Position numbers and translations under genes: made by a program. 64,000 bases of DNA. Origin: Macrolepiota albuminosa. Lineage: Eukaryota; Basidiomycota; Agaricomycetes; Agaricales; Agaricaceae. The notes beneath the pieces were generated by a model that worked only from the letters and a program-made list of their open reading frames with translations, was not told where the DNA came from and made no database searches. The stretch lies in contig JAMWFC010000115.1 of NCBI GenBank assembly GCA_027475525.1, positions 1,178,001 through 1,242,000 of the forward strand. Direction: 5' to 3'. This document shows positions 23,876 through 35,000 of this stretch, one piece after another. How positions within the stretch are numbered: position 1 is the first letter of the stretch; every line of letters begins with the position of its first letter.

Positions 23876-26018
23876 CGGACCTTAAGGTAGATAGGCCGTT
23901 TGTACATATATTTTTGTTTGTTACCGTCCAAATACATTACTGTCTTGCCGCCTCGTTTTTGAGTGAAAGGTTAAGTCCCATAATCTGAGTTAGCGCAGCC
24001 GCAGAAAGCAGAGAAAGTAAAGCAAAGAGAAGGTAAGCGGCAAGTATTCTAAGGTAGGTTTTTAGCAAGAGCAATAGTATGTGAGGGACTTAGACAATTT
24101 TTGAGGAAAAGGGAAACGCTCAGTAAATCATCATAGCAAAAAACCCTTGGCGAGAGTTGCGCAAGGCGCTAAGCGTTGGTGACACGCTAGCGCTGCGACT
24201 TGACTATGTAAGAAAATGTCTGTTGGATATAGTATAGTAAGTATCGGCAAGAAACATAAGTAAGATAAGTAATAGAGTAAGAGAGCTTATCAATGTATTC
24301 TTTTCTAATCATTTTCTTCTTCTTCAACTGAAGTCGGTAAGTTGTCATCGTCCAATAATTTGGTTTCTTCAAGTTCTCTAAGCTTGGCGGTGTCGATATC
24401 TAGCGCTTCAAGCGGCAAGTCAATGTGTTCTCTGGCGAGATACGGCAATAGGCGAAAAGCGGCAACAGGTCGATGCAATACTGAACCATCTAATTCACAG
24501 AGCACGTAAGCGCCTCCACGGTTACGAGAGATAACTACCAAAGGTCCCAAATAGCGCGGGCGCATTTTCTTGTTGTATGAGGTCTCAATTCTGGAGTTAC
24601 GCATAAGCACTAGCGCACCCCTCGGGAAGTTGTAATCCTTGATAGTGGCGCTATGGTCGGTCTTGAATCGTAGGGCTGCTTGGCGACAGGCGCTAAAGAC
24701 TACCTCGTGGAGTCGGTCTAAATCTTCTTTCCTTCGCTGGAGATCAATAGCTCGTCTGGTGATCAGATTGGTAGTCGCTAAGATACTGTTGGGGGCTGGC
24801 TGAAGGTAGGTCGCTTCTATAATGTCGGCAGGGAGTAACGGATGGGTGCCAGTAGCCGCGTAATAGGGAGAACAACCCATGCGCTTACGAATGGTAACTC
24901 TTTCCGACCAAAATACTGAATAAGTCGCTTCACTCCAACGAGACTCGTCGCCATCGACTGCCTTGAAGAGCGCTTGCCGAACGTCAAAGTGTGGTCTCTC
25001 TACCAGGCCATTGGCACGCTTATTGTAGCCAGATACTCGAATGTGGTGAATGTTGTATTTCTTGGCGAGATATGTTAGCGCTTTGATAATTGGCGCACCA
25101 TTATCCGTGACAATTTCTCTTAGCGCTCCCCAACGGCAAATGACGTCCTCAAATAGCCACTTGGCGACCACGTTGGTATTTTCTCTCTGAAGCATTTGAA
25201 ATTCAGGCCAGTGGATTAGCGAGCAACGACCTTGAATGATGTACTTGTAGCGACCAGACTTGGGCATGTGCATGGTATCGACGTAGATTTTGCTGAAGAG
25301 GGGAGCTGGCGTTGCAACGGTTGGCGGTATGAGCACTTGGCATGTTTGTTGAATTTGGCAGAGGTGGCAAGTCCTAATGTACCAGGCGATGTCGGCACTA
25401 GCGTGTGGCCACCAGAATCGTTCTAACAGAGAGGCTCGGGTAGCGTACAGACCTCTATGTCCTAGCTCATCATGCATGGCGCGCAAGACTTGTAAGCGAC
25501 TTTCTGGATTGATGATCAGCTTGTGAGCGCCATCTCAATGTCGTTGCCAAAGTCGGTTGTCGGTAAAGAAGAAACGGGTAGCATAGCGGATAAATTTCGC
25601 GTATTGTTCGTCGGTAAGGTCTGGGGGTCGCTTAAGGTCTCGTATCCAATGTTCAACTACTAACAAGCGACTGTCTTCCGCCATTGCCTTGGCAGATCGG
25701 GGGACGGCATTGTAGGTCAGGCTTCTGCTGTCTTCTCTTAGCGAATGAGGCTCCTGTACGACTTTTACTGGAGGCAAGTCTTGTCCAAGGATGCTTGCTG
25801 TGTAGAATGTGAGGGGTGTGCTAAAGATCTCTGGGCGGTAAGGGACAATGGGATGTAAAAGGATACTGGTATGCTGTTGCCGTCGTAGTAAGGGAATTGG
25901 CTGTTGTATGAGGTGCACAAAACCATGTAGTCGATCGATCCAATCCTCGAAATCGCTATCCGCCTGGGGATCCACTGCCAGGTCGCCAGGCTGCCGTGGT
26001 CGCCTAGAGAGTCCGTCG

Positions 26019-26172
26019 GGTCCATGGAAAGAGCTCTTGACGTGTACCAACTCAAAGTGAAACATGAGGATGGCGACTACCTACCGGTTCATGCTGGTCC
26101 ATGGAAAGAGCTCTTGACGTGTACCAACTCAAAGTGAAACATGAGGATGGCGACTACCTACCGGTTCATGCT
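26019..26172 (+). repeat. 77-bp exact tandem duplication no. 2
   Basis: 26019-26095 and 26096-26172 are identical, starting GGTCCATGGAAAGAGC. It splits the RNase H end from the following pol segment; removing one copy rejoins the frame (28128 frame to 26065 frame). Confidence 0.9.
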
Positions 26173-28404
26173 AGCGGATGGCTGGATATCGGGATTCTGC
26201 AGCATGCCTTTGATGTACCTAGCGTCGACTTCAACAATAAGGTTCCGCACGCCAATCAAATACATCTTTAGCGACCAGAAGGCTTTGAAGAGCCCATAGA
26301 GTTCTAGCTTAGGCTGGCTGTAGCGAGACTCTCTGTCGTTTAGCGTGATGGATCCAAAGCAGTTGTAGCGTCGCTGTTTCCGATTGTCGCTAAGGCACTG
26401 GCACAAGAAGTAGCCAACGGCAATGTACAAGGTATCCACCGCCAAGATAACAGGGTCGGCAGAGCTATAGTCGATTGGAACTAGGGGTTTGGCGTCTTGT
26501 AGGGCTTTTACTAAGTCTCGTTGTGCAGTGACCTGGTCTGGCCCAAATTCGAAGGGCTCGTTAGCGCGGGTGAGTCGGTTAAGGGCATGTGCGCGATGGG
26601 CAAAGTTTTTGACGAATATCCTGAGAACGCCAACGGTGCCAAGAAAGGCGCGAACTTCAGATAAGTCGCGGCAAGGACCCCATCGCTCCAAGAGTGCTAA
26701 GCGAGACTCGTCGGGAACGCGACCGTCGGGAGTGCAGATGTGACCAAGTATTTTGAACCTTGGCGTGCAAAGGAGGAGCTTATGACCGCTAAAGGTTCCA
26801 CCGCTATACTTCATACGTTGGAGAACTCGGTTGAGCAGCTGGAAAAACTCCCATAGCGCTAAGCGAATGTTGGAGTTGTCGGGATGGGTCGCCGGTAAGC
26901 CGTTTACGAGTCGCCAGTCTTTGGGGCCTTTGACGCCAACGTCATCAATGAAGCTTAGGACATTATGCGGTATCTCAGGTTGGAGGATGAAAGTGATGTC
27001 GTCATGGAATATGGGGACTGAGTTTGTCCATCCTATCGGTAAGGTGACTAGGCGCAAGGCGCCAAACGGAGTTTGAAAAGTGGTGAGGTCACAGGAAGAA
27101 GGGTGTATCAGACGTTCATCGTAGCCAACGTAAAGGTCAAGGGTGGCGCCACAAATGCGCCTGGCAAAGGACTCGGCAACGTGGTCAGGGAAAGGCGGTA
27201 TGCCAGAGTGTCGTATTGTAACTCTATTCAGCGGCTCAAGACTGTGGACTATGCATAGATTGCCGTTCTTTTTGAGGACACAAAACCAACGGGAGCGGTA
27301 AGAACTATTGGAGGGCTCGTATATGCCAGCCTTAATCTTGGTCCTAATGATTTGGCAGACCTCGGCTTCGATCCCAGACGGTAGCGGTCGGTTGTGCTCA
27401 GTCCATGGTACGTGAGGAATGGTCGGGATTACGACAGGCGGGAAGAAGTCTGTGCGGAGGCTGCCACGTTCCGAGTCCTCCCAAGCAAAGGCTTTGTCTT
27501 GCTTAGCGACAAGATCGGTAAGGACGTTCAACTCATCTTTGGTCAAAAATCCTGTGTCGTGCTCCTTGGCGAACTGCTGCTGGCGCTCTGTGGTAAAACG
27601 TCCTGTGGGCTGAAAGGGTGGCAGATTTGGTGATAAATCTGGCATGTCAGCAAGAGAGTCGCCAATGATCTGGCGCTCAATTCTAAACGTCTCGGGAGAG
27701 TGCGTAGTGACGGGTTTTGTTTTAAGCACAACTGGCTTATATTTCTTTTTGACTTGAACCCCTTTCCTTTTGGGAGCGTTAGCTTGGTTATATGCAGAGG
27801 TGGAAAGGGGAACTGTAGTCTGAGGGGCGGCAAGTCCAAGAACGGCAGGAGACAAGGCTCCGGGAAGGGTAGTGAGATAAGTATTGGTAGACGCAATATT
27901 TTGAAAGGATTCGGAAGCAGTAAGGTACAAGTAAGCTAGAGCAGAGTCGGTAATGTTTTGATTTTTCTGGGAAAGCTCAGCGTCGTTAGCGGATAGAGTA
28001 GTTAAAACTTCTTCGTCAAGAAAAGCGGTAGACACAACATTTACAAGACCAGTAAAATGGTCATATTCCAGCGTTAGCGCTACATCTCCGTGATCGTCGC
28101 CAATCACCTCGATGGTCTGTGAAAACACTGGTGGGGAGGCTCGTTGGCGTGCTGGTCAGTAAACTCCGGGGGCTTAGCATGGGCGCCTTTTCGTTGTCCC
28201 CTAGGGAACGTTGGCACCGTTCGTCGGATCCCAGAATTGGGGTCGCTAATTGTTAGTGTTGTCTCGTCGTCGGTAACTATCTTGACGACTGATCGCGCCA
28301 AGACGTCGAAGGGTCTGCCAAGTAGCAGGTTGTATGCTGGGGAACGTAAGATGTGTATCTGAAGATAAAACGTAATGTCGCCAAGGGTGCACGGCACATT
28401 CTTG

Positions 28405-28558
28405 GCGAGGCCTAGGGATCTGTCCACCGTACCGTTAGCGCTCTGCATGTTTAGTATAACGGTAGGGTCATAAATGAGGCCGCGAGGCCTAGGGATCTGT
28501 CCACCGTACCGTTAGCGCTCTGCATGTTTAGTATAACGGTAGGGTCATAAATGAGGCC
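28405..28558 (+). repeat. 77-bp exact tandem duplication no. 3
   Basis: 28405-28481 and 28482-28558 are identical, starting GCGAGGCCTAGGG. It splits the protease domain right after the SANGTVDRSLGLA stretch; removal restores the frame. Confidence 0.9.
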
Positions 28559-30228
28559 CAAATCGTTAGCGACTTCAGCTGCCATGGAAATGATCTGAGA
28601 CCCGCTATCCACAATCGCCTCTACCTCGTGCTTGTTGTCTACGGTTAGCGCAACTGAGTGAATAGCATGCGATTCTTGAGCGACGGTAAGAATTGCTGGG
28701 TCCTCTCCATGGTCTACTGACCTAAGATAGGTCTCCACTGGGTCCACAGAGGTGGCATTAGCGATGGTGTCGGCAGGAGAGTCTTCAGTGTCTAAAGAGT
28801 CGACGGTAACGGAAAAACTGGGAAGCACGTCGTCAAGGTCTTCGACTTCGGCAACGGTTGTCGCCAAGGGTCGTTGAGGAGTGACTGCCGTCTTGACTTG
28901 GTTGCGGACGTCGGGAGCAATACTACAAAGTTCTTCTACTGACAAAGTAACGGCGGTTTTCATGATGCGGTTAAAGACGTGGTTGGATTTCTCTATGTCA
29001 AATATTGGCGCGGTAGGTCGGTAGCCACCCTCAGGACGTTTCTCGGGAGTGGCAAAGTTTCGTTGTGCTGGTGCGTGATAACAGTCGGGAATCCCTGAGT
29101 AGGGATGGAGAGGCGGCAAGGGCGGTTCAGGAGCGGTAGCGGACGACGATAGTTCTGAAGCGGTAGCAGGGGTAGTGGCAGGCGGTGCTGTAGGAGCAGG
29201 AGTCGGTAGCTTGCTAGCGGGAGGCATTGGCTTATATCCTTTGAGAGCTTGTTTAGGCTGCTTAACTTCAACCCCATCAAAGACCTGATTCTTGAGCGAG
29301 TCTAACTCCTGTTGGAGCTTGGCGATATGTTCTTCCCACGAGAAAGTAGGGTGGTCGCCAACGCTGTCGAAGTGTAAGACCTCGTGAACCATTTTCTGTT
29401 GGGTCGCCTGTTCAGGGTCAGGGTTGGCGTTGCCAGAAAGCGTGCCGGTAACGATTTGTCCTGGGTTGCGCCTATGCCATTCATCAACTCGTTCCTGGAA
29501 AGACTTCTTGTCTGGGTAGTTGGGAATGATGGCGCCAGTAGTGAGAACTATCTTGCCATTGATAGCCCTTTGAATTCTTCCTTGCCGAATATAGTTTTCT
29601 AAAGTTACGCAGCGTCCTCTAGTCATAGTGTGGCCAATTTCCCCACAGAAGTGGCAAGGGCCAGACGCGGGTACATTAGCGGGTCGGTTAGCGAGATTGG
29701 TGGTGATCATAGTTTCAATACGAGTCATGGCGGAAGCAACAGCAGCGGTAACGGCAGCGTTGAGATCCTCCTTCTTAACAAAGTCGGCAGCAGGAGGCGG
29801 GATGGGAATAATACCGTTGGTTCGCTCAGGTGGTGGGCTCGTCCTAGCGCACTGCAGTCCAATGCCAGTGTCCGTTCCCTTGAGAACCCATTTACTGGCT
29901 TCAAAGACGTCGGCAACGTTATAGGGCTTGTCTGGGTGGTGGGCTTGATGAACAATTTCTAGGCGACGAGCAATACGAGTCCAAAGCGAAGTCGGGATGC
30001 CTTGTTGGAATAGATGACGTTCCTCGTTAATGTATAGCTTGCCGTTTTGTACTAATCACCTAGCGATCTTTTGGAATTTGCGGTAATACGTGGAGAATGC
30101 GCCAAGAGAGGAGGTGCCACTGTTGAATGATTTCTGTACTAGTTTCTGGAGCTCGTTTACCAAGTATCGGGTAGCCTCTTCTGCGCCAGGGTACAGCTGG
30201 ATCACTGCCGTCTTCCATCCTTCATACG

Positions 30229-30382
30229 AAGCGCCTTGGGCTGGGACGGGTGGGGCGGCAGGAACAAAGGCGGCAAACTCGGTCAAACCTGTCCACGTCT
30301 CTGCCAAGCGCCTTGGGCTGGGACGGGTGGGGCGGCAGGAACAAAGGCGGCAAACTCGGTCAAACCTGTCCACGTCTCTGCC
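30229..30382 (+). repeat. 77-bp exact tandem duplication no. 4
   Basis: 30229-30305 and 30306-30382 are identical, starting AAGCGCCTTGGG. It lies in gag, duplicates a WTGLTEFAAFVPAAPP stretch in two frames and breaks the ORF; removal restores it. Confidence 0.9.
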
Positions 30383-30740
30383 GTGTCATATGATACGTAT
30401 CTTGCCGCGTACTCCTTCATCTGCGTGTGGTCGGTAATGTTACAATCTCTGAATAAATACTCCAATTCCTTGAAATACTGGGAGAGCTCCCGTGGCTTGG
30501 ACTCGTCCCATTTTGGTGCCGAGAAGTGGTTGCGTGGCGGCATGCGCTGGACTTGTTGTTCCATAGCGACTGTGTTGGCGAGTTCGGTTAGCGGTAGTGG
30601 GGAAGGAGTTCTAGAGATTGGCGACGGGGTAAGCAAAATGAGTTGAGAAAGAGGCGTTAGCGGAGTAATTGGGGTGATTGGTTGCGGTACGGTAAATGGC
30701 AACGCTAAGGGGTCGTCGGCGCTATAATCGAGGGAATGCG

Positions 30741-30894
30741 GGAAGAGATCAGGAAATGCGTCTACAGTGGCGTTCTGTAGTTCCTGTGCAAGAGAGAGAC
30801 CCGGTAAGGCACCAGGTGGAAGAGATCAGGAAATGCGTCTACAGTGGCGTTCTGTAGTTCCTGTGCAAGAGAGAGACCCGGTAAGGCACCAGGT
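30741..30894 (+). repeat. 77-bp exact tandem duplication no. 5
   Basis: 30741-30817 and 30818-30894 are identical, starting GGAAGAGATCAGG. It lies in the Gypsy-2 leader or gag N-terminus and obscures the true start of gag. Confidence 0.9.
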
Positions 30895-31000
30895 AGTTGT
30901 GGAGTTGATGGATGGGAAGGAGCTATGCCTTCAACCGACTGCTCTAGCAGGCGGCGCCTATGCTGGAGATGGGTTTCTGGCGGAATTCTGCCCTAGAGAT

Positions 31001-31018
31001 CCCTCGCGGTGGGCTCCA
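31001..31018 (-). promoter_or_regulatory. Gypsy-2 primer binding site
   Basis: Reading the minus strand three bases after the 5' LTR end gives TGGAGCCCACCGCGAGGG. It begins with TGG (complement of the tRNA CCA end) and is followed by a G/C-rich stretch like an acceptor stem. I cannot identify the tRNA. Confidence 0.65.
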
Positions 31019-31021
31019 ATT

Positions 31022-32031
31022 TGATGACGCCCAAAGTTTGGTCAGTAACAAATGTGACTATAGTGTTACCGTACCAAAAGCTTGCGTTGGGCGCGCTATA
31101 AGTAATGTGAGGAGTCCCAGGCAGGTCCCAGAGAATGCGCCTGTGAAAAAGGGGAAAAGTCGGTAACGGAGTCGGCAAGTGTAAAGCGCTAAGGTAAAGC
31201 ACCTAGGAAAGAGCGGTAAGCGAACACAGCAATGTGAGCGGCAAGAGCACGGTATGCTTAGCGAAGTCTAAGCGTCGATAATGCCTGCCGTAGTTGCAAG
31301 GCACGAGTGTGTTGAGTGTTGGCGAGCATCTGTAACTGCCGATGAGTTCGACGTTGCCGACCGTAAATGAGCTCTTGAGCGTAAGGGAGACTGAGGAAAG
31401 GGGAGCAGGAAACTCTGGTCTGTTGTTCTATGGCATATGTACAAGTTGGTAAGTACTTTTATACTACAATGAGTTCGCCGTCGCCAGTGGCTAATGACGC
31501 CAGAGTGCGGTAAACTAGAAAATTTCATAGGGGTAGCTCCATACAATGAGTTCGCCGTCGCCAGTGGCTAATGACGCCAGAGTGCGGTAAACTAGAAAAT
31601 TTCATAGGGGTAGCTCCAACAGTTTCAGATCCCTACCGTCCATTCAAGAGCCTTAGCGATGCCAGGCGACAGATCGCGAAGCTAAACCATCACTCCATTA
31701 CCCTTCTGTCCGTCAGAGTACCTAAGCGATGTCAGGCGCCAAATTAAGACGCTAAGCGGTGTCAGACGCCAAGGTCAAACGCCAAGCTGTCCATCAGTTT
31801 TTGATAGATCATCAGGCTTCTTGCTAAGCGCTGTCGTCAGTGACTGATGCCATCTGTCAGTTGTCATTCTGTCTGCCGTCGGCGCTATCACTGATTGGAT
31901 CTGCTTCTTGCCGTGCGTGGCCGTCAAATATTGCCAAAAATGGTTAGTTAGCGCGCGCTAAGGTATCCCGAGCCCGTGCCGCGTTGCCGCAGCCTGCCGT
32001 TGATGCGCTGATCCTGTATGGGGTCCTATCA
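31022..32031 (-). repeat. Gypsy-2 5' LTR (contains a 77-bp duplication)
   Basis: 1010 bp as given. A 77-bp tandem duplication at 31465-31618 (copies from 31465 and 31542, starting TACAATGAGTTCGCC) accounts exactly for the length difference from the other LTR: 1010 minus 77 is 933. Confidence 0.92.
31465..31618 (+). repeat. 77-bp exact tandem duplication no. 6
   Basis: 31465-31541 and 31542-31618 are identical. It is inside the Gypsy-2 5' LTR and absent from the 3' LTR, which shows it arose after, or outside, normal LTR replication. Confidence 0.92.
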
Positions 32032-32035
32032 GCCC

Positions 32036-35000
32036 TCCAGCTAACATTTCATTTAATGATACAGGTTTCGAACTTTTCATGATCTCTCTTATTTGTCTAG
32101 ATCGTGTGTCTAGGTCTTTGTCCCTTGCATTTTCCAAGTCAAACACAGGGACTTCTGATTGTTTATTTGTATCAGGCGATTGAGCCGGATTGGTTCTTTC
32201 ATTCGTTCTACGAGCCGGAATTCGAATTGTGAGTTTCTTTCCTATTCCCTCGCCCTCCTTTCGCTGCTGAGGGCCTCTCAGCGCGAAATTTCGGGACATT
32301 TGGAATGCAAATTCTTTCGATGTCTCCGGGCGCCCCGTTTCTGCAGGGATAATTTCCCTCCGTTTGCGCGTCTGCTTTTTCGGCTTTGGCGTTATCTCTG
32401 ACGTCACATTTTCCAGGTCATCAAGTCTTCGATTGTCTATGATTGCCAAGTGTCCCTGACCATGATCGGGCATGTCTGACCCAACGGGTAGTGGCTCTGC
32501 CATCGTGGGGCTTGTCGTCTCACCACGAGACGTCAAGAGGCCTTCGCTCTCGCCCTCCTGTCCAACAAGGACGGGCATGGAGATTAGGTGATCTCCCAGT
32601 GAGTTATTATCAAGGACATCGTGGTAAGTGTATTCGCTCCTCGCTCGCACTGTGCCTGCCTTATCTTGAGAATAGATGCGCGATAATGCGTCAGACAGTA
32701 TATTTTCAGCACCAGGCACGTAAAAAACTTCAAAGTCAAATTCAGAAATCTTTTCTAACCAACGTGCCTGTCTGCCAGATACATTCTTCTGGTCCAGGAG
32801 TGTAATTCATCCTTTGTGGTCGGTATACCACCTAAATCTGGTACCTTGGAGTATGTCGCGATGCCTTAATATCGTTTTGACGCCCGCAAGCATTTCTATT
32901 TCATGGACGGGGTAATTCTGCTGCACGGAGTTTAGCTTGGCGGAGTAGAAGGCGGCCACCTTGGCAGTATGCCAGTCTTCCCCTTGACTAATGACTCCCA
33001 CTACGCCGGTAATGCAACCATCCGTTACCATGTTGATCGGGGCTGCCAACTTACTATAATCCAGTGGTTTGTGGTGGTGCGTGCGACAGCTTGAGGCTAA
33101 GCGTTTGATGTCTTCAAACGCGCGCTGGTGGGTGTATTCCCATCAGAATGGTACTGTGTCCCCAGTCAGCTGATGGAGGATCCCCATAGGTATCCTAATT
33201 CGGTCAATGTCATCAGCAAGGTATCCCGCCGCACCCAGGAATCCTCTCAACAGGTCCTGGTTAGTAGGGGTTTTCCATCTTATCAACACATCGACTTTAT
33301 CAGGGTCCATGCGGATCCCGTTGTCATCGATGATGCGACCCAAAACCTTCAGTTCGGGCAATAGAAACTGCAGTTTATCCTGTCCTAAATAGAGTTTCTC
33401 TTTCTTCAATATTTCGATGACCAGCTTAACATGTCGTATGTGTTCTTCTAAGGTATCCGAGTATATCATGATATCATCCAGATAGACATCCAAAAATCTG
33501 CCCAGGTATGGCAAAAATATATGATTCATTAAAGCTTGGTACGTGGCAGGAGCATTACAGTCCCCCTGCTGGATTACATTGCTGACCATATTCCCATCAG
33601 GTGTAGTTACTGCTGTTCTCTCCACATGTTCGGGTACTATGCGTATCTGTTCATACGCATCCTTTCCATCAAGAATCGAGCGGTATTTCCCTCTGGCTAC
33701 CCTCCGAAGGATGCCGTCTATATCTGGCAGCGGAGATGAACGCTTCACCGTGTTGGCATTGTGGGCTCGGAGATCGAAGACTGTACGGAGTCGTGGTGCT
33801 TCTCCTGGTTTGCCCGGTTTGGGTATTAACATCATGGGTACGGTATTGCCATTGCTGGTGACCTTCCAACGGCCATTCCTGATATAAGCATCATGTTTCT
33901 CGATCCACTGTGCCCGCATGGCCTCTGGGCATCTCGAGGGCCTCCATGGGTATATTCTGGAAGGATCAACCAAGTTTATCTCATGATTAATGGCACGTAA
34001 GGGAGGTAATGGGGTATCACTCGCTGATTTACATATGGGTGCTGCGTACTGTTTGAGCTCTTCAGCAACTTGTTCTAAACTTCTTTTGTATAGCTCCATC
34101 AATCGGGAAGCCAATTGGGTGATGCCTCCCCCTGTCAATGGCAGCGAAGTGGCGGAACCGACCACAACACGTGAGGGGTTTATACCGAAGATGATGCAAT
34201 GCTGGAACAGCCACGGAGTGCCAAGGATTAGGTCGTAACCTGAGAGGTTTATGACGTCAAGGTACCGGTCCTCCGAGATGGTTTGGTATTCGAGTTTGGC
34301 GGTGGCGCCATAGTTGATGCGGGACCTGGACCCTTGTACTGCGAGCTGAACCGGAACTGGAGAGGTGAGTTCTTTCTTTTTGATTCCCAGCTGTTGAACT
34401 AATGCGCTAGATATAAAATCACCCAGAGAACCCGAATCGACCAGGGCACGTGCGGGTTCACCGTTGACTTTAACCATGATGACTAAAGGCTTCGGTACCT
34501 TCCTAGACGGGTCTTTAACATGCGATGAATTGCGTTGGATGGCGGGGTAAGTTCCCGTGGGCACCTGCTGCCCAAATAGTTTTATTGTACTAAAGTACTG
34601 ACCGTCCGGAACAGTATCGCGGGCAAGCATTGCATCATCGGGGTGCACGCCTTCATCAGGGTTGAATAGGCGGCTGAGAGTGAGCACGTCGCCAGGGGAA
34701 CCCTCAAACCCGTCCCTGGGAAGCGTTCCGCCAACGCGGTTGATACGATCTTTTACTTCCTTGCAGTACCACGAGACTAAATCAAACTTGGGGTTACCAA
34801 TGTGAGATTTTTTAACTTGGGCTTTGATCCCCAAATGACGGTTGTAGATATTGTATACTTCCTCATCATAGATTACCTCAAATCGATGGTATCGCAGGTC
34901 TCCTTGCCTATCATCCCAGGGGTATGGGATGCCGGAGGCCAGGACTTGCCGGGCGTTCCAACAATCTGGATCGACGATCAGGCGGGTTTGGAACGATGGG

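Larger units (their letters stand above)
24305..30702 (-). pseudogene. Gypsy-2 gag-pol (gag, protease, RT, RNase H, integrase)
   Basis: Minus strand. Gag starts near 30702 (a start further upstream is possible). The knuckle CHFCGEIGHTMTRGRC lies at about 29655-29610 (C-x2-C-x4-H-x6-C, two more residues than usual before the last Cys). Then come protease IVDSGS (about 28610), RT with FIDDVGV as catalytic box (about 26950), RNase H (from about 26450), and integrase with HRGLYATRASLL...CHLCQ zinc region (about 25460-25370) and D,D,E at VDTMHM, VTDNGAP and LVERPH. Breaks: TGA at 30056 and at 25535, both consistent with CGA to TGA; a one-base frameshift near 28130; and three frame breaks at 30229-30382, 28405-28558 and 26019-26172 that vanish when the 77-bp duplications are removed. 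Most of the damage is therefore artefact, and the true element may be close to intact. Confidence 0.88.
20414..32035 (-). mobile_element. Gypsy-2: LTR retrotransposon inserted into Gypsy-1 pol, with antisense accessory gene
   Basis: LTRs at 20418-21350 (933 bp) and 31022-32031 (1010 bp, or 933 after removing a 77-bp duplication). Minus-strand LTRs start TGATAGGACC and end TCATCA. A 4-bp target duplication, GCCC, lies at 20414-20417 and 32032-32035. The PPT on the minus strand is GGGGGGAGA next to the 3' LTR (21351-21359), and a tRNA-type primer site lies at 31001-31018. Gag-pol is on the minus strand, and a spliced plus-strand gene lies between pol and the 3' LTR. Length is 11.6 kb as given, 11.15 kb after removing six 77-bp duplications. 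Excision restores the Gypsy-1 reading frame exactly. Confidence 0.9.
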
